Origin: Rhizobium sp. NXC24
GTDB taxonomy: Bacteria; Pseudomonadota; Alphaproteobacteria; Rhizobiales; Rhizobiaceae
Assembly: GCF_002944315.1 (NCBI RefSeq)
Contig: NZ_CP024313.1
Span: 186,001 to 250,000 of the forward strand
DNA length: 64,000 bases
Reading direction: 5' to 3'
The notes beneath the pieces were generated by a model. It had not been told where the DNA came from. It did not search any database and saw only the letters and a program-made list of their open reading frames with translations. Shown piece by piece: positions 27,603 to 38,430 of this stretch (within the stretch, counting starts at the first letter, position 1; each line of letters begins with the position of its first letter). Position numbers and translations under genes: made by a program.

Positions 27603-27661
27603 TTCCTCAGAACGCGCCTCAGCGCGAGGCGTCATCCGAACCTTAAAAGAGGGCAGGCCCT

Positions 27662-29164
27662 ATGAGCCTCGACTACGAGAAAAACGGCGCTTTGCATGAA
27701 AAGCTTATTGCGGACGTGCTGTCGCAATATCCGGACAAGGCGGCGAAGCGCCGCAACAAGCACCTCAGCGTTGCAACGGGCGCAGACGCGACCGACAAGG
27801 AGGAGGACGTCCTTTCCGAATGCAGCGTCAAATCGAATATCAAATCCATTCCGGGCGTGATGACCATCCGCGGCTGCGCCTATGCCGGCTCCAAAGGTGT
27901 CGTGTGGGGGCCGATCAAGGATATGGTCCACATCTCCCACGGACCGGTTGGTTGCGGCCAATATTCTTGGTCGCAGCGTCGCAATTATTATGTCGGCACC
28001 ACAGGGATCGACACCTTCGTGACGATGCAGTTCACCTCCGACTTTCAGGAAAAAGACATCGTTTTCGGCGGCGACAAGAGGTTGGACAAGATCATCGATG
28101 AGATCGAGGAATTATTCCCACTGAACAAAGGCGTCAGCATCCAATCCGAATGCCCGATCGGTCTTATAGGCGATGACATCGAGGCCGTGTCGCGCAAGAA
28201 GGCGAAGGAATACGAAAAGACGATCGTGCCGGTGCGCTGCGAAGGTTTCCGCGGCGTATCGCAATCGCTCGGCCATCATATTGCCAACGATTCCATCCGT
28301 GACTGGGTTTTCGATAAAACGGATGTCGAGTTCGAGGCGGGTCCTTACGACATCAACGTCGTCGGCGATTACAATATCGGCGGCGATGCGTGGGCCACGC
28401 GCATCCTCCTGGAGGAGATGGGGTTGCGCGTGGTCGGCAATTGGTCGGGAGACGCCACGCTTGCCGAAGTGGAACGGGCGCCGAAGGCCAAGCTCAACCT
28501 CATCCACTGCTACCGGTCGATGAACTACATCTGCCGGCACATGGAGGAAAAGTACGGCATTCCATGGATGGAATACAATTTCTTTGGTCCCTCGCAGATC
28601 GAAGCCTCTCTGCGCAAGCTTGCCAAGCATTTCGGGCCCGAAATCGAGGAAAAGACCGAAAAAGTCATCGCCAAGTACCGACCTTTGGTCGACGCCGTCA
28701 TCGCCAAATACCGGCCACGCCTCGAAGGCAAGACGGTGATGCTCTACGTCGGCGGTTTGCGCCCCCGTCACGTGGTCACGGCCTACGAGGATCTCGGCAT
28801 GGAGATCGTCGGCACCGGTTACGAGTTCGCCCACAACGACGACTATCAGCGCACCGGCCATTACGTGAAAAAAGGCACGCTCATCTACGACGACGTGACC
28901 GGTTATGAACTGGAAAAGTTCATCGAGGGGATCCGTCCCGATCTCGTTGGCTCCGGGATCAAGGAAAAGTACCCGGTGCAGAAGATGGGCATTCCGTTCC
29001 GCCAGATGCATTCGTGGGATTACTCCGGTCCGTATCACGGCTACGACGGCTTTGCCATCTTTGCCAAAGACATGGACCTCGCCATCAACAATCCAGTCTG
29101 GGATCTCTACGACGCCCCCTGGAAGAAAAAGGTCGCGCCGGCTGAGGCGGTTGCGGCCGAATGA
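27662..29164 (+). CDS. nifD: NifD, nitrogenase MoFe protein alpha chain
   Basis: The alpha subunit binds FeMo-cofactor and shares the P-cluster. The 500-residue protein has the P-cluster cysteine regions [31 protein letters not shown] and [13 protein letters not shown], and the cofactor-binding His in the C-terminal [19 protein letters not shown]. Standard length and position after nifH. Confidence 0.99.
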   Translation: MSLDYEKNGALHEKLIADVLSQYPDKAAKRRNKHLSVATGADATDKEEDVLSECSVKSNIKSIPGVMTIRGCAYAGSKGVVWGPIKDMVHISHGPVGCGQYSWSQRRNYYVGTTGIDTFVTMQFTSDFQEKDIVFGGDKRLDKIIDEIEELFPLNKGVSIQSECPIGLIGDDIEAVSRKKAKEYEKTIVPVRCEGFRGVSQSLGHHIANDSIRDWVFDKTDVEFEAGPYDINVVGDYNIGGDAWATRILLEEMGLRVVGNWSGDATLAEVERAPKAKLNLIHCYRSMNYICRHMEEKYGIPWMEYNFFGPSQIEASLRKLAKHFGPEIEEKTEKVIAKYRPLVDAVIAKYRPRLEGKTVMLYVGGLRPRHVVTAYEDLGMEIVGTGYEFAHNDDYQRTGHYVKKGTLIYDDVTGYELEKFIEGIRPDLVGSGIKEKYPVQKMGIPFRQMHSWDYSGPYHGYDGFAIFAKDMDLAINNPVWDLYDAPWKKKVAPAEAVAAE

Positions 29165-29166
29165 GG

Positions 29167-29200
29167 GCCTGGCCTGTCTTGGAGCAGGGGCAGGCTAGGC
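29167..29200 (+). repeat. imperfect stem-loop between nifD and nifK
   Basis: GCCTGGCCTG and CAGGCTAGGC pair over 10 positions (one G-T wobble) around a 14-base loop, immediately after the nifD stop. It may stabilise or separate the nifD and nifK messages. Confidence 0.4.
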
Positions 29201-29289
29201 TCTCGCCGCGGACTTGATCCGCAAATCTCAAACATCTCGACGTTCTTTGCCGCCACCCGTGCGGCACGATGAAAAGAAAGGCGATTACC

Positions 29290-30831
29290 ATGCCGCAGTC
29301 GGCGGAAAAAATTCTCGACCACGCGCCCCTGTTCCGCGAGCCGGAATACAGGCGAATGCTTGCCGAAAAGAAGCTGAATTTCGAATGTCCGCACCCGGAC
29401 CAGGTCGTTGCCGATCAAAGCGAATACACCAAGACCTGGGAATACAGGGAGAAAAATCTCGCCCGCGAAGCCCTCGTGATAAATCCCGCCAAAGCCTGCC
29501 AGCCGCTCGGCGCAGTGTTTGCGGCCGCGGGCTTTGAGCGGACCATGTCCTTCGTGCATGGTAGCCAGGGCTGCGTTGCCTATTACAGATCGCACCTTTC
29601 GCGACATTTCAAGGAGCCTTCGTCGGCGGTTTCTTCCTCGATGACTGAGGACGCGGCGGTATTCGGCGGACTGAAGAACATGGTCGACGGGCTCGCCAAT
29701 ACCTATGCGCTTTACGACCCGTCGATGATTGCCGTCTCGACCACCTGCATGGCGGAGGTTATCGGTGACGATTTGCACGGCTTTATCGAAAACGCCAAGA
29801 ACGAAGGCTCGGTCCCTTCCGACTTGGATGTTCCTTTCGCCCACACACCCGCTTTCGTCGGCAGCCACGTCGATGGCTATGACGGCATGGTCAAGGGCAT
29901 CCTGGAGCACTTTTGGAAGGGCAGGGAGCGCAAGCAACCAAACGGCACCATCAACATCATCCCGGGATTCGACGGCTTCTGCGTCGGCAACAACCGCGAG
30001 CTCAAGCGCCTGCTGAACCTCATGGGCGTATCGTATACGCTCATCCAGGACGCCTCCGACCAGTTCGATACTCCCTCGGACGGCATGTATCGCATGTATG
30101 ATGGCGGCACCACGATCGGAGACGTCAAAGAAGCTCTTGGCGCCGAAGCGACACTGTCGCTGCAGCACTACAACACCCGCAAGACGCTGGAATATTGCAA
30201 AGAGCTCGGACAGCCGACGGCTTCCTTCCATTATCCCCTTGGCGTCAAAGCGACCGACGAATTGCTGGTGAAAATCTCGGAGATTTCCGGCAAGGAAATC
30301 CCTTCGGCGATCGCACTCGAGCGTGGGCGCCTCGTCGACGCCATGGCAGACAGTCAAGCCTGGCTGCACGGAAAGAAATACGCGATCTACGGCGATCCAG
30401 ATTTTGTCTATGCGGTGGCCCGGTTCGTGATGGAAACCGGCGGCGAGCCGACACATTGTCTCGCGACCAACGGCACATCTGCCTGGGAAAGCGAAATGAA
30501 GGCATTGCTTGCATCCTCGCCGTTCGGAAAGGATGCCAAGGTCTGGGCGGGCAAGGACCTCTGGGCACTGCGCTCACTGCTCTTCACCGAACCGGTGGAC
30601 CTCCTGATCGGCAATTCCTATGGCAAATATCTGGAGCGCGACACCGGCACGCCGCTGATCCGCCTGACGTTTCCGATTTTCGACCGGCACCATCATCATC
30701 GCTTCCCACTGATGGGCTACCAAGGCGGACTGCGTGTCTTAACGACAATCCTCGATACGATCTTCGACAAACTTGACCGCGAGACGAGCCAAACAGGTGT
30801 CACGGACTATTCCTATGACCTCACACGCTAA
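29290..30831 (+). CDS. nifK: NifK, nitrogenase MoFe protein beta chain
   Basis: Beta subunit of dinitrogenase, completing the P-cluster. ATG 29290 (AAAGAAAGG upstream) gives 513 residues beginning [20 protein letters not shown], the usual length in rhizobia. P-cluster cysteines lie in [39 protein letters not shown] and [13 protein letters not shown]. Its last 17 bp overlap nifE. Confidence 0.99.
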   Translation: MPQSAEKILDHAPLFREPEYRRMLAEKKLNFECPHPDQVVADQSEYTKTWEYREKNLAREALVINPAKACQPLGAVFAAAGFERTMSFVHGSQGCVAYYRSHLSRHFKEPSSAVSSSMTEDAAVFGGLKNMVDGLANTYALYDPSMIAVSTTCMAEVIGDDLHGFIENAKNEGSVPSDLDVPFAHTPAFVGSHVDGYDGMVKGILEHFWKGRERKQPNGTINIIPGFDGFCVGNNRELKRLLNLMGVSYTLIQDASDQFDTPSDGMYRMYDGGTTIGDVKEALGAEATLSLQHYNTRKTLEYCKELGQPTASFHYPLGVKATDELLVKISEISGKEIPSAIALERGRLVDAMADSQAWLHGKKYAIYGDPDFVYAVARFVMETGGEPTHCLATNGTSAWESEMKALLASSPFGKDAKVWAGKDLWALRSLLFTEPVDLLIGNSYGKYLERDTGTPLIRLTFPIFDRHHHHRFPLMGYQGGLRVLTTILDTIFDKLDRETSQTGVTDYSYDLTR

Positions 30832-32389
30832 CGGCAAACGCTCGGCTCCGCCGCCGAGCGTCTTTCAATCGACATCCAAGACCGGCGCAAGCCGCTTGCT
30901 CGATGCCAGGATCCAGGACGTCTTCGAGGAGCCCGCTTGCGAGATGAACCGGGGCAAAGATGCCAACGTGCGCAAGAAGGGTTGTTCCAAGCCGCTCACT
31001 CCGGGGGCGGCAGCCGGCGGCTGCGCGTTCGACGGGGCAAAGATCGTGCTGCAGCCGATCACCGACGTTGCGCATCTGATTCATGCCCCGCTCGCCTGCG
31101 AAGGCAATTCCTGGGATAACCGTGGTACGGCTTCGTCCGGCCCTACGCTCTGGCGCACGAGCTTCACCACCGATCTCACGGAACTCGACGTGGTGATGGG
31201 TCACGGCGAGCGGAAGCTTTTCAAAGCGATCCGCGAGATCAAGGAAACCTACGCGCCGCCGGCGATCTTTGTCTATTCGACGTGCGTTACGGCGCTGATC
31301 GGCGACGACATTGAAGCCGTCTGCAAGCGTGCTGCGGAAAAATTCGGCTTGCCGGTGGTGCCGGTCAATGCGCCCGGCTTTTCCGGCTCCAAGAATCTTG
31401 GAAACAAGCTCGCCGGCGAGGCGCTGCTCGATCATGTCATCGGCACGGTGGAGCCGGACGATGCCGGTCCTTACGACATCAATATTCTCGGCGAATTCAA
31501 TCTTTCCGGCGAGTTCTGGCTGGTAAAGCCGCTTCTTGACCGGCTTGGCATCCGCGTACGCGCCTGCATCCCCGGTGACGCACGCTATCGTGACATCGCC
31601 TCCGCCCATCGTGCCCGGGCAGCGATGATGGTGTGCTCGACCGCACTCATAAATCTTGCCCGCAAAATGGAGGAACTCTGGGATATTCCGTTCTTCGAAG
31701 GGTCCTTCTACGGCATCACCGACACGTCGCAATCGCTGCGGCAGATCGCTGAGCTGCTCGTCACGAAGGGTGCCGATCCGGAAATTCTTGAGCGCACCGA
31801 AGCACTGATCACAGAGCAGGAGGCGATTGCATGGAAAAAGCTCGCGGCATACCGGGCGCGGCTTCAAGGCAAGCGCGTGCTGCTTAATACCGGAGGCGTG
31901 AAGGCATGGTCGATTGCCCACGCGCTGATGGAGATCGGCGTCGAAATTGTCGGCACCTCGACCAAGAAATCGACCGCCGAAGACAAGGAGCGCATCAAGG
32001 AAATTCTGAAGGAGGATCACCGCATGTTCGAATCGATGGGACCGCGCGAGATGTACGACATTCTCGCAGAACACAAAGCCGACATCATGCTGTCTGGTGG
32101 GCGTACGCAATATGTCGCGCTGAAGGCAAAAACGCCTTGGCTTGATATCAACCAGGAGCGCCATCATCCCTATGCCGGCTATGCCGGTATGGTGGAGCTC
32201 GTTCGCCAGATCGATCTTGCTATCCACAACCCGATCTGGAGTGAGGTGCGGGAGCCGGCACCATGGGACGCCCAGCCCGCAATGAAGGAAGAACTGCAAA
32301 ACACGCAAAGCGAGACCGAGACCTTCCCCGCCTCACAGATCCCGTCGGCGCCTCCGCCGGCGGCTTCCGCAGGTAGTGAGGAAAGCTGA
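30815..32389 (+). CDS. nifE: NifE, FeMo-cofactor assembly scaffold subunit
   Basis: NifEN is the scaffold on which the NifB-co precursor matures to FeMo-co. ATG 30815 lies inside the end of nifK and gives 524 residues. Cysteine regions similar to NifD are seen: [34 protein letters not shown] and [18 protein letters not shown]. The C-terminal tail is Pro/Ala/Ser rich. The stop overlaps the nifN start as ATGA. Confidence 0.97.
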   Translation: MTSHANGKRSAPPPSVFQSTSKTGASRLLDARIQDVFEEPACEMNRGKDANVRKKGCSKPLTPGAAAGGCAFDGAKIVLQPITDVAHLIHAPLACEGNSWDNRGTASSGPTLWRTSFTTDLTELDVVMGHGERKLFKAIREIKETYAPPAIFVYSTCVTALIGDDIEAVCKRAAEKFGLPVVPVNAPGFSGSKNLGNKLAGEALLDHVIGTVEPDDAGPYDINILGEFNLSGEFWLVKPLLDRLGIRVRACIPGDARYRDIASAHRARAAMMVCSTALINLARKMEELWDIPFFEGSFYGITDTSQSLRQIAELLVTKGADPEILERTEALITEQEAIAWKKLAAYRARLQGKRVLLNTGGVKAWSIAHALMEIGVEIVGTSTKKSTAEDKERIKEILKEDHRMFESMGPREMYDILAEHKADIMLSGGRTQYVALKAKTPWLDINQERHHPYAGYAGMVELVRQIDLAIHNPIWSEVREPAPWDAQPAMKEELQNTQSETETFPASQIPSAPPPAASAGSEES

Positions 32390-33780
32390 TGGCCTGCATT
32401 CTCCCGCAGACCAAGTCGGCGGCGGTCAATCCGCTGAAATCGTCGCAGCCCCTCGGTGCCGCTCTAGCCTATCTTGGCGTCGATGGTGCGATACCGCTGT
32501 TCCACGGCAGCCAAGGTTGTACCAGCTTCGCGCTCGTGCTCTTCGTGCGCCATTTCAAGGAGGCGATTCCTCTGCAGACAACCGCGATGGACGCCGTCGC
32601 GACGATCCTCGGCGGCGCCGGCAATCTGGAAGAGGCGCTCCTTAATGTTAAAAAACGCGCAAAACCGAAGCTGATCGGGATCTGCACGACGGCGCTGGTG
32701 GAAACCCGCGGCGAAAATTTCGAGGGCGATCTTGTCAATATCAAGCTGGAGCGTGCCGAAGAGCTAGCAGGTACCGAGGTCGTGCTAGCGAGCACACCGG
32801 ATTTCGACGGCGCGATCGAGGAGGGTTGGGCAAAGGCTGTCACCTCCATAATCGAAGGCATTACGACCCCAGGCGGTCGGCCCCGCGATCTGAAGAAGAT
32901 TGCGATCCTGCCCGGTTGGCACCTGACAGTCGCCGATATTGAACTTCTGCGCGAAACGGTCGAAAGCTTTGGTCTGAAGCCCGTGATCCTGCCCGACGTC
33001 TCTGGCTCGCTCGACGGCACGGTTCCTGACGACCGTTGGGTGCCGACTACCTATGGCGGCACGAAAGTCGAGGAAATCCGCGAACTTGGCACCTGCTTCC
33101 AGGCGGTTGCGATTGGCGAGCATATGCGCACGGCCGCCGTGGCACTGCAGGCGAAGACCGGCGTGCCTTATGTCCTCTTCGAGCAGCTTGTCGGCTTAAG
33201 GGCAATCGACCGTTTCATGACCATGCTGGCGATGATCGCCGGCAATCCCGTGCCGGCCTCGGTGCGGCGGCGGCGCGCGCAATTGCAGGACGCACTCCTC
33301 GACGGCCATTTTCATTTCGGCGGCAAGCGCATTGCGATTGCCGCGGAGCCGGATCATCTCTTTCAACTTGCGACGTTCTTCAAGGGTATGGGCGCTGAAA
33401 TCGTCGCCGCCGTTTCGACCACCGGCACAAGCAGCATTCTGCAGAAGGTGCCGGCCGACGCAGTTCAGGTCGGCGACCTTTCCGATCTCGAAACCATGGC
33501 GCGTCACGCTGGCGGTGACTTGATCGTGACCCATTCCCATGGCCGTCAGGCTGCTGAGCGGCTTGGCATTCCGCTGATGAGGGTCGGCTTTCCGATCTTT
33601 GACCGGCTGGGCAGCCAGCATAAGAAAACCATCCTCTATGAGGGCGCGCGCAACTTCCTGTTCGAGGCCGCCAACATTTTTCAGTCGCACTGCCGCCGGC
33701 CGAGCCCCGAAGCGCTCAATCCTTTGCAAGACATGGAGGCAAAAAATGACGGCCGTCAGACGTCTTTCACTCGTCACTGA
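32389..33780 (+). CDS. nifN: NifN, FeMo-cofactor assembly scaffold subunit
   Basis: Beta-like partner of NifE. The 463-residue product starts [20 protein letters not shown], and has the NifK-like FHGSQGCTSFALVLFVRHFKE and GICTTALVETRGEN segments. It begins within the nifE stop and its last 35 bp overlap nifX, consistent with translational coupling across nifENX. Confidence 0.97.
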   Translation: MACILPQTKSAAVNPLKSSQPLGAALAYLGVDGAIPLFHGSQGCTSFALVLFVRHFKEAIPLQTTAMDAVATILGGAGNLEEALLNVKKRAKPKLIGICTTALVETRGENFEGDLVNIKLERAEELAGTEVVLASTPDFDGAIEEGWAKAVTSIIEGITTPGGRPRDLKKIAILPGWHLTVADIELLRETVESFGLKPVILPDVSGSLDGTVPDDRWVPTTYGGTKVEEIRELGTCFQAVAIGEHMRTAAVALQAKTGVPYVLFEQLVGLRAIDRFMTMLAMIAGNPVPASVRRRRAQLQDALLDGHFHFGGKRIAIAAEPDHLFQLATFFKGMGAEIVAAVSTTGTSSILQKVPADAVQVGDLSDLETMARHAGGDLIVTHSHGRQAAERLGIPLMRVGFPIFDRLGSQHKKTILYEGARNFLFEAANIFQSHCRRPSPEALNPLQDMEAKNDGRQTSFTRH

Positions 33781-34246
33781 CGAGGGGCCAGCCCCTGCGC
33801 CAGAGTGCCCGAAGGGAGTTCTGCGCGTTGCGATCGCGACACAGGACCTGAAGAGGCTGAATGCGCATTTCGGGTCTGCCAAGCTTTTTGCTGTCTATGA
33901 CGTCACTCCGACCAGTTGGGAAATCGTCGAAGCCGTCGATTTTGGTGAAGCAACAGACGAAAGCGGCAAGCACACGAACGACGGCGGCACTGATCGCATC
34001 ACGATGAGGGTCGAGGCGTTGAAGGGATGCCACCTGCTGTTCTGCCTGGCGATCGGCGGCCCCTCCGCCGCGAAAGTCGTCTCGGCAAAAATCCATCCGA
34101 TCAAGGTGCCGGAGCCATCGTCCATCGAAGAGGTGCTGACGCGCGCCCAGACCATGCTAAAAACTGCCCCGCCGCCATGGCTGCGCAAGGTGCTTGCAGA
34201 CGCCGGCATGGGTCTCGCCAAGCCGTTCTTCGACGACGAAGATTAA
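33746..34246 (+). CDS. nifX: NifX, FeMo-cofactor precursor carrier
   Basis: NifX binds NifB-co and the VK-cluster during cofactor synthesis. ATG 33746, inside the nifN end with GGAGG upstream, gives 166 residues. The dinitrogenase-cofactor-binding domain is visible: LRVAIATQDLKRLNAHFGSA, CHLLFCLAIGGPSAAKV and a C-terminal LRKVLADAGMG. Confidence 0.94.
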   Translation: MTAVRRLSLVTDEGPAPAPECPKGVLRVAIATQDLKRLNAHFGSAKLFAVYDVTPTSWEIVEAVDFGEATDESGKHTNDGGTDRITMRVEALKGCHLLFCLAIGGPSAAKVVSAKIHPIKVPEPSSIEEVLTRAQTMLKTAPPPWLRKVLADAGMGLAKPFFDDED

Positions 34247-34258
34247 AGGAGATCGGCG

Positions 34259-34747
34259 ATGACTTCGCCCAGCAACCTTGCGAATACACTCGCAGATGAT
34301 GATAGCGACGCTATGGCAACCCCGTTCATGAGGCGCTTGGTTCGCGTGGTGAGGGCGCAGGATACTCATGGGTCGTGGGACGGAAAGTCGGACACTGACC
34401 TAGTTGCCGATTTCATTGTGACGAAGGAGCAGCGCCGGCAGATGCCAATCATCGGCGATCCCGATCCGGACGTGATATGGAGGCTTCAAATCTTTTACAC
34501 CTGCGTCGGGCTGGAAATCGAGGAAAACTCCGGCCTCGTCGCCTCCTCGATCGTGACGATGAACCCGGAGGGCTTCGGGCGAGTGGTTCTGACGACAGGG
34601 CGTTTGGTCGTTTTGTCAAAAACGCTCCGAGACGTCCATCGGTTCGGCTTTGAGACGCTTCGCAAACTCACCGAGGCCGGCACAAAATTGGTCGATGATG
34701 CTGTCATCGCCATAAAAGCCTACCCCGATGTGGCGCGGGCGCCATGA
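34259..34747 (+). CDS. NifX-associated protein (DUF269)
   Basis: 162-residue protein of the NifX-associated DUF269 family, found beside nifX in most diazotrophs, role in cofactor assembly not fixed. AAAGGAG precedes ATG 34259. Family features are LVRVVRAQDTHGSWDGKSD near the N-terminus and GFGRVVLTTGRLVVLSKTLRD in the middle. It is 12 bp after nifX. Confidence 0.9.
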   Translation: MTSPSNLANTLADDDSDAMATPFMRRLVRVVRAQDTHGSWDGKSDTDLVADFIVTKEQRRQMPIIGDPDPDVIWRLQIFYTCVGLEIEENSGLVASSIVTMNPEGFGRVVLTTGRLVVLSKTLRDVHRFGFETLRKLTEAGTKLVDDAVIAIKAYPDVARAP

Positions 34748-34771
34748 AATCAGTTTTTAAGGAAAGATATA

Positions 34772-34975
34772 ATGTCAGACATTGTGGAGCAGCTTCAGAA
34801 GGTCCGTAAATTACAGTCACGAGCGGCAACTGCGAAAATGGAGTTACACGACCTTGCCGAGGACCTCCCGGTCAACTGGCCCAAGATCAAGACGATCGCA
34901 GAAAAAACGTTCGACGCGTTCGCCGAATTGAATGCGGCAAAGAAACAGCTTGCCGCCTTGGAGGATTCACGATGA
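34772..34975 (+). CDS. DUF683 / CCE_0567-family small nif protein
   Basis: 67-residue, mostly helical protein (LQKVRKLQSRAATAKMELHDLAEDLP) of the DUF683 family that accompanies DUF269 and fdxB. AAGGAAAG lies upstream of the ATG, and the stop overlaps the fdxB start (ATGA), so translation is coupled. Function unproven. Confidence 0.88.
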   Translation: MSDIVEQLQKVRKLQSRAATAKMELHDLAEDLPVNWPKIKTIAEKTFDAFAELNAAKKQLAALEDSR

Positions 34976-35301
34976 CCGGGACTTTTGTTACCCGTGACGG
35001 ATCCACCTGGGTGCCGGAGTATCTGACCGCTATCGATGGCAAAACTTGCATCGGCTGCGGCCGCTGCTTCAAGGTCTGCTCGCGCGATGTCATGCATCTT
35101 TACGGCGCCAATGAAGCGGGTGAAATCCTCGGCATCTGCGATGACGAAGACGACGACTTCGATGGCGAACTCAATCGTATGATCATGGTTGTGGACGAAG
35201 CAGGGGGCTGTATCGGCTGCGGCGCCTGCGCCCGCGTCTGCCCGAAGAACTGTCAGATTCATATAGCGGCTGACAAGCTCGCTTCATGTGCTGGCGTATA
35301 A
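34972..35301 (+). CDS. fdxB: FdxB, 2[4Fe-4S] ferredoxin III
   Basis: Ferredoxin of the nif-specific ferredoxin III family, 109 residues. Two cluster motifs: CIGCGRCFKVC and CIGCGACARVCPKNC, separated by about 50 residues including an acidic insert (DDEDDDFDGE) typical of the family. Likely an electron donor in cofactor assembly or to nitrogenase. Confidence 0.95.
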   Translation: MTGTFVTRDGSTWVPEYLTAIDGKTCIGCGRCFKVCSRDVMHLYGANEAGEILGICDDEDDDFDGELNRMIMVVDEAGGCIGCGACARVCPKNCQIHIAADKLASCAGV

Positions 35302-35316
35302 ACCCGGAGAACGACT

Positions 35317-35580
35317 GTGCCTTTTGCAATTTTCTGTCGCCTCCTGCAACTAGTCATGTGCTTCAGCCTTCTAGGCGCTTACTTCGTTTCACATTCCATC
35401 CGCAGAGCAATGGTCACGACGGTGGATATTTGGCTCCTTCTTCAGTTGGCCTATTTCGCAAGCGTGCTCTTCCTGATCTGGCGGGCCAGTTGCGCTTTAA
35501 AGAGGAGCCGGCGGGTCTTGCGTTTTGATGATCTCGAGGAAATGCGCTACCGGCCAGAGCATTGCGAAAAGAAAGACTGA
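35317..35580 (+). CDS. small membrane protein of the ExoX/SyrA-like exopolysaccharide repressor type
   Basis: 87 residues with two hydrophobic helices (about 5-30 and 37-58) followed by a basic, charged tail (KRSRRVLRFDDLEEMRYRPEH). This layout matches small inner-membrane proteins annotated as exopolysaccharide production repressors (ExoX type) in rhizobia. It lies 15 bp after fdxB, so it would be expressed with the nif operon, fitting a shutdown of exopolysaccharide in bacteroids. The family assignment is by layout and is moderate. Confidence 0.6.
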   Translation: MPFAIFCRLLQLVMCFSLLGAYFVSHSIRRAMVTTVDIWLLLQLAYFASVLFLIWRASCALKRSRRVLRFDDLEEMRYRPEHCEKKD

Positions 35581-35943
35581 ACTAGTCCGATGTCCTCCAG
35601 CTTGGCTGGATGGTGCGGTTTGCTGCCCTTGAAGGCCGGGAATAGATCAGTTGTGAGCCTCGGGCTGCTTGGATGAGACATTGATCATCGAGCATGACGT
35701 TATTGGAGCAACTACACGACATGACCGTCAGCGATGGCTTCTACCGTGTTGCAACCCAAAGAGTTTATTGCTGTTCGGTCGCGTTGACGTTTGTGCGGAG
35801 AGGATCGGGCCGGGAGTTGCGTCGTCTCGATGATCAATGCAGGCGAGGGGACAATGCGATTGTTTCGAACGTAGGAGAGCGCCGCCAATAGCTTAAGGAT
35901 CGTGCATAGCTGACTTGGATCTAAGGCCGCATTTGGAGAAAAA
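35581..35943. other. intergenic region between the ExoX-like gene and acdS
   Basis: A 65-codon frame at 35694-35891 has no ribosome-binding site or family. No TGT-N10-ACA is present; the best -24/-12 candidate, TGGATCTAAGGCCGCA (35912-35927), is poor. AcdS expression may come from readthrough or another regulator. Confidence 0.4.
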
Positions 35944-36957
35944 ATGCTGAGAAATTTTGAACGATATCCCCTTACCTTCGGCCCCACGCCTATCGAAAAG
36001 CTTCACCGCCTCAGTGAGTATCTAGGAGGCAAGGTGGAGATCTACGCCAAGCGCGAGGACTGCAACTCGGGTCTGGCGTTCGGCGGCAACAAGCTCCGCA
36101 AACTCGAGTACATCATTCCAGACGCGATCGCGTCCAATGCCGATACGCTTGTTTCCATTGGTGGCGTGCAGTCCAACCATACCCGTATGGTCGCCGCGGT
36201 TGCCGCTAAAATCGGCATGAAATGCCTTCTCGTGCAGGAGGATTGGGTACCATATGAGGACGCTGTATACGATCGCGTCGGCAATATTCTTCTGAGCCGG
36301 ATCATGGGAGCGGAGGTGCGGCTAGTCGATGACGGCTTCGATATCGGCATCCGCAGCAGTTGGGAACGGGCGCTCGACGACGTCAAGCAAAAGGGCGGCA
36401 GACCCTATGCGATTCCAGCCGGTGCGTCTGTCCATAAATATGGCGGTCTCGGCTATGTGGGTTTTGCCGAGGAAGTGCGCGCGCAGGAAAAACAGCTTGG
36501 TTTTGCCTTTGACTATATCGTGGTTTGCACCGTTACTGGTTCGACACAAGCCGGCATGGTCGTCGGGTTCGCCAAGGATGGGCGACAGCGCAACGTAATC
36601 GGTATCGATGGTTCGGCAACCCCCCTCCAGGCCAAGTCGCAGGTGCTCGATATTGTCCAGCATACCGCAAAGCTCGTCGAGCTCGGAAGGGAAATTACCC
36701 CCGATGATGTGGTATTGCTCGCCGACTACGCGCACCCTCGTTATGGCATTCCTTCCGAACAAACAAAGGAGGCCATCCGCCTTTGCGCGGGGCTGGAAGG
36801 CATAATCACTGATCCCGTCTACGAGGGTAAATCAATGCAAGGGATGATAGATCTCATCAGCAAAGGCTTCTTTTCAGAAGGATCTAGAATCCTTTACGTG
36901 CATCTCGGCGGCTCGCCGGCAATCAATGCTTATAGCTACACGTTTCGCAACGGCTGA
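35944..36957 (+). CDS. acdS: 1-aminocyclopropane-1-carboxylate (ACC) deaminase
   Basis: Cleaves ACC, the ethylene precursor, to 2-oxobutyrate and ammonia, lowering plant ethylene during nodulation. 337 residues, the standard length. PLP lysine is in [34 protein letters not shown], the substrate Glu in [12 protein letters not shown] and the Leu of YVHLGGSPA match true ACC deaminase rather than D-cysteine desulfhydrase. In Mesorhizobium loti acdS is NifA-controlled and lies in the same neighbourhood (established knowledge); no clear NifA site is visible here. Confidence 0.95.
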   Translation: MLRNFERYPLTFGPTPIEKLHRLSEYLGGKVEIYAKREDCNSGLAFGGNKLRKLEYIIPDAIASNADTLVSIGGVQSNHTRMVAAVAAKIGMKCLLVQEDWVPYEDAVYDRVGNILLSRIMGAEVRLVDDGFDIGIRSSWERALDDVKQKGGRPYAIPAGASVHKYGGLGYVGFAEEVRAQEKQLGFAFDYIVVCTVTGSTQAGMVVGFAKDGRQRNVIGIDGSATPLQAKSQVLDIVQHTAKLVELGREITPDDVVLLADYAHPRYGIPSEQTKEAIRLCAGLEGIITDPVYEGKSMQGMIDLISKGFFSEGSRILYVHLGGSPAINAYSYTFRNG

Positions 36958-37247
36958 TTCCAAAAGAGCCTCCATGGATGCCCTGGACTTTTAAGGTTCC
37001 GCGGATGCGCCAATAAGCAATAGTACTGCGGACGACAACCTTTTTCCAATCTCAGCAACATGAAAATTCGCCCCTATCAGCGACATTGGCATACGTTGGC
37101 GATCAAAAAATCCTCGCCTGAAAACGCTGAATATCAAGCGCTGTTTTAATTATAATGCCTACTCTATTGGGTGCGCCTATTTTGACTGATCAAGACGCAG
37201 CCAAATGGGCGCCGCTTACACGGCCTGCCTTCAGGCCGATCCCGCAA

Positions 37248-37961
37248 TTACGAATCCGGTTTCTCGGAAAGCGCGTAGCCGACAGATCTTATAGTCCGTA
37301 TCAGATCGCGGTCGCTATCCCTATTTAGAGCCGCGCGCAAGTTACCGATGTGAACATCGATGGTGCGAGGCCCGATATGAACGGCATGCGGCCAAGCTGC
37401 ATTCTTTAGTTCATCTCGCGAGTACGCCCGGTATGGGTTCCTCATAAAGTGCTCCAGCAGGCGGAACTGGGTTGGAGCTAGATGAATCGTCCGGCCGTTT
37501 CGGCGCACACGATGGGTGGCCACATCCAATTCAATGTCGTGAAAGGCAAGTAGTTCTTGATGGCTGGTAATGGAACTCCGACACGAGCCGGCCAAGATTC
37601 TGCCGATGCTCGTCAGCGTTATCTCTCGCGATCGGCTAACATGCTCATTGTCGTCGAAAGCGGCCGTGTCTTCTTGAGTTACTTCATCAGCAACCGCTGC
37701 AAACGCAATGATCGACATTGACCGCGCCCGACGAGAAAGACGCAGGCGAATACAGAGCGTCTGCGTCTCAATGTCAGGGAAATGCGTCCTAAGAAACACC
37801 ACATCTGGCGTCGCCTCTTGGAAGTGTTTGGCGAGGGCATTCCCATGGCTGGTATTGATGTACTTACATGCGCATTCCAAGAACTGACCAGAGCAATCGT
37901 CTGGTGCAGTGATAAGCACCGCCGCTGAGTGGAAATCCCGATTAGTCTCGTTCTTCGACAT
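37248..37961 (-). CDS. OmpR/PhoB-type winged-helix regulator with degenerate receiver
   Basis: ATG 37961 with AAGGA upstream gives 237 residues. The C-terminal winged helix is clear: HDIELDVATHRVRRNGRTIHL, PTQFRLLEHFMRNPYRAYSR and IGPRTIDVHIGNLRAALN, IRTIRSVGYAL. The N-terminal receiver is eroded: the strand that should carry the phospho-accepting Asp reads PDVVFLRTHFPD, with Arg/Thr at the site. It therefore probably acts without phosphorylation, as TtsI-type symbiotic regulators do. No sensor kinase is nearby. A long upstream extension has no start signal. Confidence 0.8.
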   Translation of the reverse strand: MSKNETNRDFHSAAVLITAPDDCSGQFLECACKYINTSHGNALAKHFQEATPDVVFLRTHFPDIETQTLCIRLRLSRRARSMSIIAFAAVADEVTQEDTAAFDDNEHVSRSREITLTSIGRILAGSCRSSITSHQELLAFHDIELDVATHRVRRNGRTIHLAPTQFRLLEHFMRNPYRAYSRDELKNAAWPHAVHIGPRTIDVHIGNLRAALNRDSDRDLIRTIRSVGYALSEKPDS

Positions 37962-38430
37962 CGCGTGAGATCCTTGATTGAAAGTTCGACCGACCTTCAG
38001 ATTTTTTCGCCAACAAAGTTTTGCACTTATCTCCAAAATCCAGTTTGTAGAACTGCGGCTCACGCAGAAGCCTTCCATCACGGCGTGTCGGCGAATTGAT
38101 CCTGGAGGGAGTTCACTCCTCAGTCGGCAATTTTGGGGATAACCATGCACACATCGTGCCAATGAAAAGATTGTTTTGAAACAGTGCCATGGTTCTAAAA
38201 CTGAGCGCACATGTTTGAAGTCTCCGACTTGAGCGCTTTGTCGCTAAAGCAAAGATACTCCAACCGGATCTGTAGCCAGCGACCTTGCATTAACACGCGC
38301 TTTCGGTTCGTGAAGAAATGGATCTGTCAGCGGCAGAAAGACCAGCCACACACTCTTGACGCGGATCACCTGTTCGACCCTCTGATCTTGATGCTTCGCC
38401 GTCGCCGATGGCTGCGAATAGCGTTTGGAC
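37962..38430. other. intergenic region between the OmpR-like regulator and the nucleotidyltransferase-like gene
   Basis: Two overlapping antiparallel frames of 70-90 codons (38211-38480) have no starts or motifs of value. Nothing else is seen. Confidence 0.4.

Noticed and set aside
28112..29038. Long minus-strand frames opposite nifD, nifK and nifE
   Set aside because: They mirror the codon bias of GC-rich coding sequence on the other strand and match nothing.
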